Source: Chryseolinea soli (GTDB lineage Bacteria; Bacteroidota; Bacteroidia; Cytophagales; Cyclobacteriaceae). From it: a stretch of 64,000 bases of DNA. Made by a program: the position numbers and the translations under genes. Of this stretch, positions 34,562 to 43,398 are shown piece after piece. The DNA lies in the NCBI RefSeq assembly GCF_003589925.1, contig NZ_CP032382.1, positions 4,464,001 through 4,528,000 on the forward strand, written 5' to 3'. A model generated the notes under the pieces. The model ran no database searches and was not told the origin of the DNA. It saw nothing but the letters and a program-made list of their open reading frames with translations. How positions within the stretch are numbered: position 1 is the first letter of the stretch; each line of letters opens with the position of its first letter.

Positions 34562-35050
34562 TTACTCCTCACTCCGGCTAAATTTCAGGACGCTTACCAG
34601 TACAATGACAAAAAACAAGGTCAACTGAAGAATGTAAAAGCGATTGAGCTGTGTACGCAAGGGTGCGGTTTGTTGAATAAAATCAGTACTGTTGTTTGTT
34701 ATCACCTCTCTGAATTTTGTTCCGAGCTTGTTTCCAAAGAGCACACCATTTAAAACCACCATCACCACCAGGGCCATCTTGATCTTGAACCAGGACTGTT
34801 CCCACCAGACGCCTTTCACCAGGAGGAGCATCGCCAGTCCCGTGGCAATAATGATGACACCCCCTATTCTGACAAATTCACCGTAGCGCGACATAAGCGG
34901 AAGCAAGCCCAATGACCGGTTATCGCCGTGGTCGGCAAACCTCCAAAAAAGTTTAAACGTGAAGTAATCAATAAACGAAGTGCCTGCCATGATCACGATG
35001 CCGGTGATGTGCAGGGTAAGAAGGATGCGCAGAAAGATCTGTGTTCTCAT
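34562..35050 (-). CDS. Four-helix integral membrane protein (DUF2269-like)
   Basis: 162 residues with four membrane segments: FLRILLTLHITGIVIMAGTSFIDYFTF, FVRIGGVIIIATGLAMLLLV, MALVVMVVLNGVLFGNKL and LTLFFVIVLVSVLKF. The His in LHITG and the Lys/Trp-rich loop KGVWWEQSWFKIK are seen. Resembles the small CopD/DUF2269-type membrane family but without certainty. It is divergent from the MarR regulator; three CCTTTTGG-type sites fill the space between, so it is probably that regulator's target. Confidence 0.7.
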   Translation of the reverse strand: MRTQIFLRILLTLHITGIVIMAGTSFIDYFTFKLFWRFADHGDNRSLGLLPLMSRYGEFVRIGGVIIIATGLAMLLLVKGVWWEQSWFKIKMALVVMVVLNGVLFGNKLGTKFREVITNNSTDFIQQTAPLRTQLNRFYILQLTLFFVIVLVSVLKFSRSEE

Positions 35051-35110
35051 GATGCGATGGCTTTGTTGTTATACGTTGTTTCCTCGTGTTTTTTTATGCT
35101 GGCAAAACTA

Positions 35111-35118
35111 CCTTTTGG
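35111..35118. promoter_or_regulatory. Candidate MarR operator, site 1 (ACTA-CCTTTTGG-TT)
   Basis: Eight-base core CCTTTTGG with flanks ACTA/TT (35107-35120). Mirror image of site 2 (AA-CCTTTTGG-TAGT), 31 bp away, i.e. three helical turns. In the divergent gap between the membrane protein and MarR genes. Confidence 0.5.
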
Positions 35119-35141
35119 TTGTATTTATACGTGAAACAAAA

Positions 35142-35149
35142 CCTTTTGG
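35142..35149. promoter_or_regulatory. Candidate MarR operator, site 2 (AA-CCTTTTGG-TAGT)
   Basis: Same core as site 1 with flanks inverted (35140-35153), 31 bp downstream. Likely overlaps the core promoter of one or both divergent genes. Confidence 0.5.
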
Positions 35150-35193
35150 TAGTAAAAAACAACGCATTTCCACAGTTTTTTATAGATTTATTT

Positions 35194-35201
35194 CCAAAAG
35201 G
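35194..35201. promoter_or_regulatory. Candidate MarR operator, site 3 (CCAAAAGG)
   Basis: Reverse-complement core 52 bp (about five turns) from site 2. It runs into the AAGGAAGG ribosome-binding stretch before the MarR ATG at 35212, so binding here could block translation start as well as transcription. Confidence 0.4.
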
Positions 35202-35211
35202 AAGGAATTAC

Positions 35212-35838
35212 ATGAACAAGACAGTGGAGCTCGTCCGGCTTTGGGGGGAGTATGAACAGCGCCATCCGGAGGCGACCATAGAAGACTTCTGCCGGCACCA
35301 GGCATCTGCCACGCTTCGGCAGGAGAAAACGGTGGTGCCGGAAGGACAAATGCAACCAGACCTGAACGGCGCATTGGTCAGGCTGATCGGCCGGATCGCG
35401 AAGTTCCACGGCGTGTATACCAGCAAAGCCTTTCAGGGCACGGCGCTGGACCAGATCGAAGAATTTGGGATGCTGGTCACGATCTTTAATCAGAAGGAGC
35501 CGATAAAGTCGGAGGTGATCTTTGGCAATATTTTGGAGCTCTCCAGCGGCACGAACATGCTCATCCGGCTCATGAAGCGCGGGCTGATCAGCGAGTATGC
35601 CGACAAAGAAGACAAACGCGTGAAGCGGCTCCGGTTGACCGCGAAGGGTGAAAAAACGCTGAAGCGCGCTAAACAACTTCTGCTCAAAGCGGTGGCCATG
35701 CTGGTCCAGGATCTAACCGACGACGACAAGCAGTTGTGTCTGCAATTGCTGCGTCCTATCGACGCGCGATTCAGCGCCATCGTTCAAAAGCAAAAGAATA
35801 AAACGTTTGAGGAAATCTATGCGGAAAACATGCCGTGA
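35212..35838 (+). CDS. MarR-family transcriptional regulator
   Basis: 208 residues from the ATG at 35212 (purine-rich ribosome-binding site just upstream); the frame continues 42 codons further up, without a start signal. Winged helix at ~75-170: FGMLVTIFNQKEPIKSEVIFGNILELSSGTNMLIRLMKRGLISEYADKEDKRVKRLRLTAKGEKTL, with the DKxDKR wing of MarR proteins. The first ~70 residues are a helical dimerisation part. It is divergent from a membrane protein gene and likely binds the phased sites at 35111, 35142 and 35194. Confidence 0.9.
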   Translation: MNKTVELVRLWGEYEQRHPEATIEDFCRHQASATLRQEKTVVPEGQMQPDLNGALVRLIGRIAKFHGVYTSKAFQGTALDQIEEFGMLVTIFNQKEPIKSEVIFGNILELSSGTNMLIRLMKRGLISEYADKEDKRVKRLRLTAKGEKTLKRAKQLLLKAVAMLVQDLTDDDKQLCLQLLRPIDARFSAIVQKQKNKTFEEIYAENMP

Positions 35839-36040
35839 AAGTTTGGGCATGTTTACGATGGAGCGCAATCGTTTGTTTTGTTGATTGGATATAAGAAAAA
35901 GCAATTGAGATAATAATAGAGGTCTCAATTTGAGCGTGCATAGATCACGTATGCCCTATCGGGTGACATTTTTTTCTTTAACAAAGCCAACATGTTCACC
36001 GCCGCGGCGTATATTTAGATTAGCTTTTTTTGATTCCATC

Positions 36041-36364
36041 ATGTCGAGATTTCTAACCTATCTTCTCGTGGCATTGGCGACCGTACTGGCGTATGGCTGC
36101 TGCATGCAGGAGACAGGGATCGTCGACAGCCCTTCCCAACAAAAAGCCTTCCATGCGATGGGTCACACCACCGTTGCCAATCAAGTACCCGACATGATCG
36201 AGGAGGTGGATGTCGAAGAGACGGTCAAGCCCGCCATCAACATCCTCCCGGTGATCATCGCATCGATCGCACCCTATACGCCCACCTGCTTTCCAGTAAC
36301 CATCGAACGTATCGATGGGTGTCATTGTCCCGTCTTTATCTTTCAGCATAAGCTATTGATCTGA
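36041..36364 (+). CDS. Hypothetical small lipoprotein, 107 residues
   Basis: From the ATG at 36041: MSRFLTYLLVALATVLAYGCC, a lipoprotein signal, then a short polar stretch and a Cys-containing end (CFPVTIERIDGCHCPVF). A longer frame from 35930 lacks a signal. A TTAGCTTTT element ~25 nt upstream resembles a -7 box. No family recognised. Confidence 0.5.
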   Translation: MSRFLTYLLVALATVLAYGCCMQETGIVDSPSQQKAFHAMGHTTVANQVPDMIEEVDVEETVKPAINILPVIIASIAPYTPTCFPVTIERIDGCHCPVFIFQHKLLI

Positions 36365-36476
36365 GCTTTTGTCAACACGATCAAACCACGGAGAATCTCC
36401 GGGGCGATCGTGTGTTCTTTTGGCGACACGCCAACAAATTTTTCTAGCTCTTTTTCCAATACTACTTTTTAAGCCT

Positions 36477-38450
36477 ATGTATAAACTCATCAATAGCCTC
36501 ACTGTAAATAGCCGGTTGAGAGTAATTTCCATTTTGATCGTCATTTTTTCGCTGGCCTGTGTCTTACTGCTTTGGAATACTTCGCACTCGTATGACCGGG
36601 ATGTAAAGGAGATCAACTACCTGACCGATCTGGAATTCCGTATTTGGCAAATCCGGAACAACTATAACTCTATGCGCGGCGACATTATGCAGGTATTTAT
36701 TGCCGATCCCATTACGCAGCAGGAGTATGTGAAAGGCGCCTCCGTGCTCTTGCAGGAACGGATCGATCAGATCAAAGAATCCGCTGCCGGAATCCAAAAA
36801 GAGCGCCTGGACCCCGAGACGTTGATCATCTATCGTGATTTCGATGCCGCCCTGCAGTCGTACATCGCTTTCACCCTCGATAATTTGCCCGCGATCCAAG
36901 TTGTTCAGTTGGACGACTCCGTTGAATTCAATCGCATCCGAAATCTGTTGGTGGTCGATCTCAACCGTCACTTTCTGGTGCTGAGAGACCAAGCCATCAA
37001 GCTCATCGATGCGCTTCAAAACCATAAAGAAAATGTGATCCTGGCCATGGACCAAAACCGGAGAAGTAACCTATGGTTCACGATTTTGCTTTCCGGGTCG
37101 CTCCTCATGATCACCCTGCTCATCATTTTAGCCATCAGTAAATCCATCATTGCTCCCATACAAGAGACCGAGCAAATATTGCAACGCCTTTCTTCGGGCG
37201 AGCTTCCGGAAATAAAGGACTACGCCGGGAAGGATGAATTTTCCCGGATGCTCAGGTCCCTTAAGCTTTTTAATACGCACATCCATTACCTCATGGACTT
37301 TGTGAAGAATGTGGCCCAAAACAATTTTGCCGTGCAGGCTCAGATGTTCGAAGGTCAGGGGCCCATCGCCGCGTCGTTGGTGAGCATGCGTAACAACTTG
37401 CAAGTGGCTTATGCGGCAGAGGCGCAGCGCACGTGGGCGTCGCAGGGAATGGCCGAATTGGGCGAGCTGCTGAGAAGGCAACAGGACTCCAGCATGTTAT
37501 ACGACAGCGTGCTGAGCTTCATCGTGAAATATCTTTCCGCCAATCAGGGGGTCTTATATATCAGCGACGAGCAGCAAGGCGCACTCGATCTGGTGGCCGC
37601 CTATGCCTATGGCCGGAAGAAACACATGAAATCGACGGTCAATGCCGGCGAGGGATTGGCGGGCCAGGTCTTACTGGAGAAAAACCTGATGCTGCTGAAA
37701 GAAATTCCAAATGACTACATCAAGATTACCTCCGGCCTCGGTGAGGCATTGCCTCGCGTGCTGGTCATTTCGCCCCTTGTGACAAACGATGAAGTGTATG
37801 GCGTTTTGGAGATTGCCAGCTTTAAAGACTTCGATCAACACCAGGTGGAGTTTATAACGAAGATCAGCGAAGAGTTGGCCGTCATTGTCAAGACTACCCG
37901 GGTAAATGTGCGTACACAGGAATTGCTCCGGGAGTCGCAGCAACAAGCCGAAGAGATGAAAGCGCAAGAGGAAGAGATGCGTCAGAATGTGGAGGAACTG
38001 CAGGCCACGCAAGAGGGGATGGGGCGCATGCTGAAGGAGGTTCAACAAAAAGAGAAGGTATTCATGGAAACGCTGGATGCCATCCAGGCGCCGGTCATGG
38101 TCTTTGACAGGCACTATAAAGTGCTCCAAATCAACAAGGGTATGAAAAGATCTTACGCGGCCCTGGGCCTGAATGTGGAAGTGGGCGCCGACCTTTCAAC
38201 TTTGCCATTGAAAAATGGGATGATCATGAGACAGTACTATGACCGGGCGCTGCAGGGCGAGGTATTTCACCAACGGCATCTTTTGGCAGGAAGTGATGAC
38301 ACCGGCAACACGATGATCGACCATTATGCTGCCATTCGCAATGGTGAGGGTGTCGTCACCTCAGGTGTTGTGATCGCCCATGAAACGGATGCATCAAAAT
38401 ATGGAACGATGCGCGTGGAGGGCGGCCGGTCATACAACGCCGTCGTATAG
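36477..38450 (+). CDS. Membrane sensor with HAMP, GAF and PAS-like domains and no output domain
   Basis: 657 residues from the ATG at 36477. TM1 (VISILIVIFSLACVLLLW), a periplasmic four-helix part (~30-180), TM2 (LWFTILLSGSLLMITLLIILAIS), HAMP (SKSIIAPIQETEQILQRLSSGELP), a GAF domain (ADSSMLYDSVLSFIVKYLSANQGVLYISDE..., ~330-480), a coiled coil rich in Glu/Gln (QQQAEEMKAQEEEMRQNVEELQATQ), and a PAS-like end (VMVFDRHYKVLQINKGMK). No kinase, cyclase, EAL, GGDEF or MCP signalling domain follows, so it must signal through a partner or be a chemoreceptor-like scaffold. It starts 113 nt after the lipoprotein gene. Confidence 0.8.
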   Translation: MYKLINSLTVNSRLRVISILIVIFSLACVLLLWNTSHSYDRDVKEINYLTDLEFRIWQIRNNYNSMRGDIMQVFIADPITQQEYVKGASVLLQERIDQIKESAAGIQKERLDPETLIIYRDFDAALQSYIAFTLDNLPAIQVVQLDDSVEFNRIRNLLVVDLNRHFLVLRDQAIKLIDALQNHKENVILAMDQNRRSNLWFTILLSGSLLMITLLIILAISKSIIAPIQETEQILQRLSSGELPEIKDYAGKDEFSRMLRSLKLFNTHIHYLMDFVKNVAQNNFAVQAQMFEGQGPIAASLVSMRNNLQVAYAAEAQRTWASQGMAELGELLRRQQDSSMLYDSVLSFIVKYLSANQGVLYISDEQQGALDLVAAYAYGRKKHMKSTVNAGEGLAGQVLLEKNLMLLKEIPNDYIKITSGLGEALPRVLVISPLVTNDEVYGVLEIASFKDFDQHQVEFITKISEELAVIVKTTRVNVRTQELLRESQQQAEEMKAQEEEMRQNVEELQATQEGMGRMLKEVQQKEKVFMETLDAIQAPVMVFDRHYKVLQINKGMKRSYAALGLNVEVGADLSTLPLKNGMIMRQYYDRALQGEVFHQRHLLAGSDDTGNTMIDHYAAIRNGEGVVTSGVVIAHETDASKYGTMRVEGGRSYNAVV

Positions 38451-38723
38451 GATTAGGCTGGTCAACGCATTATCGGTATTGTGGAGAATGTTCCCCGGAA
38501 CTGGTAATGTTTTGGGCATTTCTTCAGCAATGATCTGAATCGCTTTTTGACGGAACCGCAGCATGGGGGAGATTTCGTTGGTTTGTTGTCATTGGTGAGA
38601 CCATGCGTCGGCAGGACATCATTTTATTTTAGGTATAGAAATTGGGACCCGCGAGTAGACAACGGTCGTATGACGAACGTTGATACGGACGTGCGCTCAT
38701 GCTGTCTATAACGAAAAAATGAA

Positions 38724-38909
38724 ATGATAAAAATATTGGCCCTGATTCTTGTGGTACTGGGTATTGCAGGTCTCACTCTTGGCATTCTGGGTGTGTTTGG
38801 CCCAAACGTGGTGGCGCTAAGTCCCTGGGCGTTGGCTATTCTCGGGTTTATCTTTTTTGTTTCCGGTATCGGCCTGCTGAAAAGCAGGAGGGATACGGAT
38901 GAAATTTAG
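38724..38909 (+). CDS. Small two-helix membrane protein, 61 residues
   Basis: Two hydrophobic helices (LALILVVLGIAGLTLGILGVFG and WALAILGFIFFVSGIGLLKS) joined by a short loop (PNVVALSP) and a charged tail (RRDTDEI). Composition and topology are those of a real membrane protein. Family unknown. Confidence 0.6.
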   Translation: MIKILALILVVLGIAGLTLGILGVFGPNVVALSPWALAILGFIFFVSGIGLLKSRRDTDEI

Positions 38910-39153
38910 AGGCGCTAACCCTCGCGTCCCCGCCGTGTATCCTTTTCCGAAACATTGGGGCTGGACCGGTCTGGCGATATGCGTTTGTGCTTTCCCCAAT
39001 CACCGTCCGACCCAAACTTACCGGCCTGACCGTGACCCTCGTCGCTGCTCACTTTCTCCTTTGATTTGTCCGTTTGACGCTTTTTTGTTTTCATGACTTT
39101 TGTAAATGATGGTCATTTAATGCCCTGCAAAAAAGGTACCCAACGGACTTACC

Positions 39154-39681
39154 TTAATCCATCTTCAGCCTGAATCCAAAAACAGGGAGTTCGCCCTGTT
39201 TAAAATCCAGGTCTTCGGATCGCTTGAAGCCCATGGTCTCATACATCTTCCAGGCGGTGAGCATCGCCCGGGTGGTGTGGATGATCAGTTGGTGTAGATT
39301 TTTGTCGCGGGTTTTCCGGATGCCGGCGTTCACGAGAAGCTTGCCAATGCCTTGGTTGCGTATGGAGGGATCGACGGCAAGCAATCGGAATCCGGAGCTG
39401 TGAAGTTCTCGGGTGGCTGTGCCACCCGAGCCATAGTATTTCATGTCGCCGAAATAAACCACGGCCCCGGCGATATGGCCGCTCTCGGAGACCGCCACGA
39501 GGAGTTCGGTTTCAGGCTTGGCCGTCAATGTTCCCACCGAAGCCAGCATCTGATAATATTGAGGTTGCTCCGACTCCTTTGGAAATCCCTCCAATTGGGA
39601 GTAGACGTTGACCATTAGTTTTCCAATAGCTTCGAATTCGTTGGGGGTTGCGTTTCTTACGGTGTGGGGCGTGTTCATCAT
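39154..39681 (-). CDS. GNAT-family N-acetyltransferase
   Basis: 175 residues, cytoplasmic. Seen: VRNATPNEFEAIGKLMVNVY at the start, AVYFGDMKYYG-type beta strands, and the acetyl-CoA pyrophosphate loop LLAVDPSIRNQGIGKLLVNAGI followed by LIIHTTRAMLTAWKMYETMGFKR. Substrate unknown. Single gene. Confidence 0.92.
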   Translation of the reverse strand: MMNTPHTVRNATPNEFEAIGKLMVNVYSQLEGFPKESEQPQYYQMLASVGTLTAKPETELLVAVSESGHIAGAVVYFGDMKYYGSGGTATRELHSSGFRLLAVDPSIRNQGIGKLLVNAGIRKTRDKNLHQLIIHTTRAMLTAWKMYETMGFKRSEDLDFKQGELPVFGFRLKMD

Positions 39682-39898
39682 TCGCTGGTTCTGGTTAACA
39701 AAGCGCTATTTAGCACGAAGTTAATGGAAGGATTTAAATCTGCTAAAGGGACTTGGTCTTGAAGGGATCACTTTATTTCGAGTTAAAAGTTTTTTGCCAC
39801 TGAAGATTTTTTGCAGCGGCTTGCACTAATCTTGTCTAGCGCAGTATCATCCTATTGCAGGCCAGTCATGACGTTGTGTTTTAGGTTTTGCCGTTTTT

Positions 39899-40349
39899 AT
39901 GAATTCAGAGCACTATCCACTCAGGGCAAGTGATGACTATCTGTCCTACTCATTTCTGAGCCTCGGGCATAGAGGACCGATTCTTAAGGTAATAACCTTC
40001 GATCCAATAGAGGCCGAACCTCATCAGGTATTTAACTTGTCGTTGGCGGATACAGTCAACGCGACAAAACAAATTAGAGATGACGTGATTTCGGATAATG
40101 GTGACAAGAACAAGATCATCGAGACGGTTGCTGAATCGATAAATATCTTTAGCGGACATTATTTCAAAGCCTACATTCTTATTCGGGGAAACTCGTCATC
40201 CAGAAATAGAATGTACCAAAATGGCCATTGCGAGTCGGTTGGAAAAGATTCGATTGCGGTATGAGATCTATGGATTGACCAAAATGGGTTGGCAGGCTTT
40301 TCTTAAAAATCAAAATTATGAGGGCTTTTTGCTGAGGAGAAATGATTAA
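39899..40349 (+). pseudogene. DUF6934-type gene broken by a one-base frameshift
   Basis: The first frame (39899-40264) encodes MNSEHYPLRASDDYLSYSF... ending off-family as QNGHCESVGKDSIAV. In the next frame from the four-A run at 40218-40221, the sequence continues MAIASRLEKIRLRYEIYGL and closes ...KNQNYEGFLLRRND with TAA at 40347. Removing one A joins both parts into a 149-residue protein with the usual length and C-terminus of the Bacteroidota DUF6934 family (RxRxYQ...KIRxxYEIYG...WQAFxKNxNYEGF). The gene is therefore either a recent pseudogene or a sequencing indel; programmed frameshifting is less likely. Function of the family unknown, often next to a second small gene. Confidence 0.8.
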
Positions 40350-40367
40350 CTTTAGATAACGATTAAT

Positions 40368-40553
40368 ATGAGTGGCACTAAAGTGAAAAAGAGAAGAGGG
40401 GATGCTCCGGAAGGAGATGTTCCTAAAATAAATGTCCCCCAATGGGTTTGGGATCGGAACAATGATCCTAACGCCAAGAAGAGGATGGAAACTGCAAAAA
40501 AGATAATTGCTGTTCATGGGTTGCCAAAGGGCCGTGATGGCAAAGCCAGTTAG
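40368..40553 (+). CDS. Small partner protein, 61 residues, unknown
   Basis: Starts 19 nt after the DUF6934-type frame's TAA. Product MSGTKVKKRRGDAPEGD followed by VPKINVPQWVWDRNNDPNAKKRMETAKKI and a short basic tail. Soluble, basic, no known motif; the WVWDxNxDPNxKKR block looks like a conserved element. Pairing with the upstream gene suggests a two-gene module, possibly of the toxin-antitoxin type, but this is inference. Confidence 0.6.
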   Translation: MSGTKVKKRRGDAPEGDVPKINVPQWVWDRNNDPNAKKRMETAKKIIAVHGLPKGRDGKAS

Positions 40554-40605
40554 CTTCAACGAGAATGTTTGAGCGCTCTCCTGGCCTCGGCATGTGATGG
40601 GTTTC

Positions 40606-41010
40606 TCAATTCAAGTACTTTCTAAAAATATTCATTACCTCCGAAGGCGTTACATTCATCGATCCCCTGGCAATAACGTGATCTATAATCTCGCCCACAG
40701 CGTTTGGGTGAAGTCCCATTTTTATACCCAATGTAAAACAGTAATGTTTCTCACGCTCGTCAATCGCATCGTCGATCATGATGATGATGGCAAGCCGGTG
40801 AAACAGCGCGTAAATTTTATACTCCCTGTCCGGTAGTTCCAGCGTTGGTTCCATTTTAGGATCAAAATTCATCAGCTCCCCGGGACTTACGCCAAGCCGC
40901 TCGGCCACATTCTTTATATAGATCCCTTCAACCTTTGACAAAACACCGTCGGCCGCGGCAAGATGGTAAAGTGCTTTGAGGTGGGAGATTTTTTGCTGGT
41001 GATTGTCCAC
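40606..41010 (-). CDS. TerB-like protein
   Basis: 134 residues, all helical: KISHLKALYHLAAADGVLSKVEGIYIKNVAERLGVSPGEL and ALFHRLAIIIMIDDAIDEREKHYCFTLGIKMGLHPN. The repeated ADGxxxxxE and DDAIDEREK acidic motifs are those of TerB/tellurite-resistance-type domains, which bind metal through these acidic residues. Role unknown. Confidence 0.8.
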   Translation of the reverse strand: MDNHQQKISHLKALYHLAAADGVLSKVEGIYIKNVAERLGVSPGELMNFDPKMEPTLELPDREYKIYALFHRLAIIIMIDDAIDEREKHYCFTLGIKMGLHPNAVGEIIDHVIARGSMNVTPSEVMNIFRKYLN

Positions 41011-41051
41011 TATCGATTGTCTATTCTGGTTGGTGATCTCCTATAAATCCA

Positions 41052-42623
41052 TCACTTCAGGCCTTCCGCCTGTTGAAGGGCTTCATAGGCGTTGACGATG
41101 CCTCCACTTTTTGAAAGTGTGTTGAACTTCACTTTTTTCGGTTTCGCTCCGGATTTGTTAGGCTGCAAGACTTTGTGATTGATTTTATAAGATGACTCCA
41201 GTAAAACCTGGATCAATTGCTTGCTCGTCAGGTCAGGATAATAGGACAAGACAAGCGCTGCAACGCCTGCTACTACCGGTGCCGAGAGGCTGGTGCCGTC
41301 GTTCATGCTGTAGTGGCTACTGGTGTCGGTTGAGATGATGTGTACGCCCGGGGCAAACAGGTCGACGTGTTTTTTTCCGTAGTTGCTAAAATCGGCCGCG
41401 GTGGCTTCCCCGTCGGCGGACGATGAGGCACCGATGTTTATCCAGGTGGTGGCCTCGACGCCGTTCAGATAGCGATCGCTGGGATAGCTTTCCACGTTGT
41501 CGATGTTGTTGCCATCATTTCCCGCACCGTGTATGAGCAGGACATCTTTTTCCTCGGCCAGTTTCACGGCGTCGTCAACAAATTTCTTTTGAGGAGAGAG
41601 GGGCTTTCCAAAACTCATGTTTATGATGTCGGCACCGTTGTTTACGGCATACCGTATGGCCAACGCAACATCCTTGTCGCGTTCGTCTCCTTCGGGCGTT
41701 GAACGGAGGCACATGATCCTGACCTCTGTGGCAATGCCATCGATACCCAGGTTGTTGTTGCGAACGGCAGCGATGATGCCCGCGACAGATGTACCGTGAT
41801 CAGCGCGCGGACCTTTCACGTCGGGGTTTCCATAAGCCACGTCGTTTATATCGGTGGGATCGTCGCCCACCAGCGCACGCGCGTTCAGGTCTGGATTCAG
41901 ATATTTTTCGAGCACACTTTTGTTGTATCTTTTGTAATCCTCGAGACCCTTTTCACTAAAGCCCTGCTCATAGCGCGGCAATAGAAAGCGTTTGGCTCTC
42001 ATCACAGGCTCGCCGTATTCGGGCATTACCCTGTCCAGATCTTTTAGGGAATTGACCTCAATGCCTGTTTTGGTTTTTATCGTGGCCTTGGCCTCGAAGT
42101 AGAGTGTTTCAAACCTGGCAATACTCTCTTTTTCTTTTGTATGTTTGACTATGGCCTCTTCCTGTAATTTTTTTGCGCGCTCATAGAAGGGGCCGCTTCC
42201 CGTCTTGAAAATGCGTGTGAATTCGTAGTTCTCGTAATGCACATTCTCTCCGTTTTTATTACCAATGAAGTTCCAGCCGTGAACGTCGTCAATGTAACCG
42301 TTGTTGTCATCGTCGATGTTGTTGCCGGGGATCTCGTCTTCATTCACCCAGATCTTTCCCTGCAGGTCTTCGTGGTCAATGTCGACGCCGCCGTCGATCA
42401 CGGCAACCACCACTACTTTTTTGGGCGTCTTGTTCGCGAGCAGTTCGCGGTAGGCTTTGTTAACGCTGGCGCCCAACTCCCTGTCCGTTGCCGGGTCATG
42501 ATTTTGCCAATTCAAGTATTTGGCGTCAAGTTTATCGACCGATCGTTCCTGCGAAAAACCGGGAATGAGACAACAAACAAGACTGGAAGCCAGGAGGGAT
42601 TTTTTTAGATGGGGAAACAACAT
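41052..42623 (-). CDS. Secreted S8 family serine peptidase (subtilase)
   Basis: 523 residues from the ATG at 42623 (signal LLASSLVCCLIPGFSQ); a longer frame from 42680 lacks a signal. Catalytic triad: Asp77 in VVAVIDGGVDIDH, His276 in DHGTSVAGI, Ser447 in DGTSLSAPV. The 200-residue insertion between Asp and His, including an acidic DDDNNGYIDDVHGWNF stretch, is larger than in subtilisin. The C-terminus ends without a T9SS sorting domain. Probably a periplasmic or secreted general peptidase. Confidence 0.95.
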   Translation of the reverse strand: MLFPHLKKSLLASSLVCCLIPGFSQERSVDKLDAKYLNWQNHDPATDRELGASVNKAYRELLANKTPKKVVVVAVIDGGVDIDHEDLQGKIWVNEDEIPGNNIDDDNNGYIDDVHGWNFIGNKNGENVHYENYEFTRIFKTGSGPFYERAKKLQEEAIVKHTKEKESIARFETLYFEAKATIKTKTGIEVNSLKDLDRVMPEYGEPVMRAKRFLLPRYEQGFSEKGLEDYKRYNKSVLEKYLNPDLNARALVGDDPTDINDVAYGNPDVKGPRADHGTSVAGIIAAVRNNNLGIDGIATEVRIMCLRSTPEGDERDKDVALAIRYAVNNGADIINMSFGKPLSPQKKFVDDAVKLAEEKDVLLIHGAGNDGNNIDNVESYPSDRYLNGVEATTWINIGASSSADGEATAADFSNYGKKHVDLFAPGVHIISTDTSSHYSMNDGTSLSAPVVAGVAALVLSYYPDLTSKQLIQVLLESSYKINHKVLQPNKSGAKPKKVKFNTLSKSGGIVNAYEALQQAEGLK

Positions 42624-42716
42624 ACAACTAGTGGTAAAAACATATGAGGCAATGATATAGACTTCAGTCCAGACTTGCAAATCTTGATGGGCTTATGAAT
42701 TTGTTGATGAAGAGCA

Positions 42717-43235
42717 TCAATGAGGCGTGAGATTGGCATTCGCCCGGTGATCTTCTATCATTTCCTTGACCTTCAGATAGAGTTTTTTGCGGTAGGGGAA
42801 TTTAACGTGCTCCGCAGGTCTGAAGGATCGCATGTCGAATACCTCGCTTTTAGTTATATAGATTTTGTGGCTCGCCAAGTCGTTGTCGCTATTTTCTTCG
42901 AGAGTTTTTTGAGGGGTGATCTGTGCCCATCTGTTCTGGCCCGCGAAAAAGACACCGAATTTTTTTACATCCTTTATGTAGATTCTTTTTTTTCGAAATA
43001 GCGTCGCGGTCTCAATATAGTCGGGGCCAAATCTGACCTTAGTTGCCTGAAAGTTCCATAGAACAATAGCAGGTGATAGTACAAGAACCAGAAATATCAA
43101 TGTAACCCAGCCGTTTGGGACAAGTAGGATCATCCAGATCGACATAGCAGACGTCATAAGAAGTAACATCAAAGCGCAAATCAACAGCCATCCTTTCAAA
43201 TAAGGGGTTCTGAATTCTGTATAGGGAGTCGTCAT
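42717..43235 (-). CDS. Hypothetical membrane protein with a PH-like domain
   Basis: 172 residues: two membrane helices near the N-terminus (LLICALMLLLMTSAMSIWMI and GWVTLIFLVLVLSPAIVLW), then a ~110-residue cytoplasmic part with strands KVRFGPDYIETATLF, KKRIYIKDVKKFGVFFA and an ending helix KKLYLKVKEMIEDHR, a pattern of bacterial PH-like/YcxB-type proteins. Function unknown. Confidence 0.65.
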   Translation of the reverse strand: MTTPYTEFRTPYLKGWLLICALMLLLMTSAMSIWMILLVPNGWVTLIFLVLVLSPAIVLWNFQATKVRFGPDYIETATLFRKKRIYIKDVKKFGVFFAGQNRWAQITPQKTLEENSDNDLASHKIYITKSEVFDMRSFRPAEHVKFPYRKKLYLKVKEMIEDHRANANLTPH

Positions 43236-43354
43236 TTGTCGGGCGCGGACCGGAGCGGCGTACCTAAATGTAAAGATAAATTTGGGGCCGGGAAAGCCTT
43301 TTGATTGAAGTTGAGAAATTCAGCAGAACGGGATTGGCCGCCGTAGCATAGATC

Positions 43355-43382
43355 GCATAGTCCCCGAGGCGGGAGACTATGC
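43355..43382. repeat. Strong hairpin without T-tract behind the TonB receptor gene
   Basis: GCATAGTC and GACTATGC pair perfectly, extended by CCCG/CGGG around an AGG loop, just past the receptor stop at 43399. No poly-T follows in either direction. Confidence 0.55.
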
Positions 43383-43398
43383 TCCTGCGATGGGGGGA

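Noticed and set aside
38899..39096. 65-codon plus-strand frame after the small membrane protein
   Set aside because: Overlaps the real gene's end and has Pro/Cys/Arg-rich random composition.
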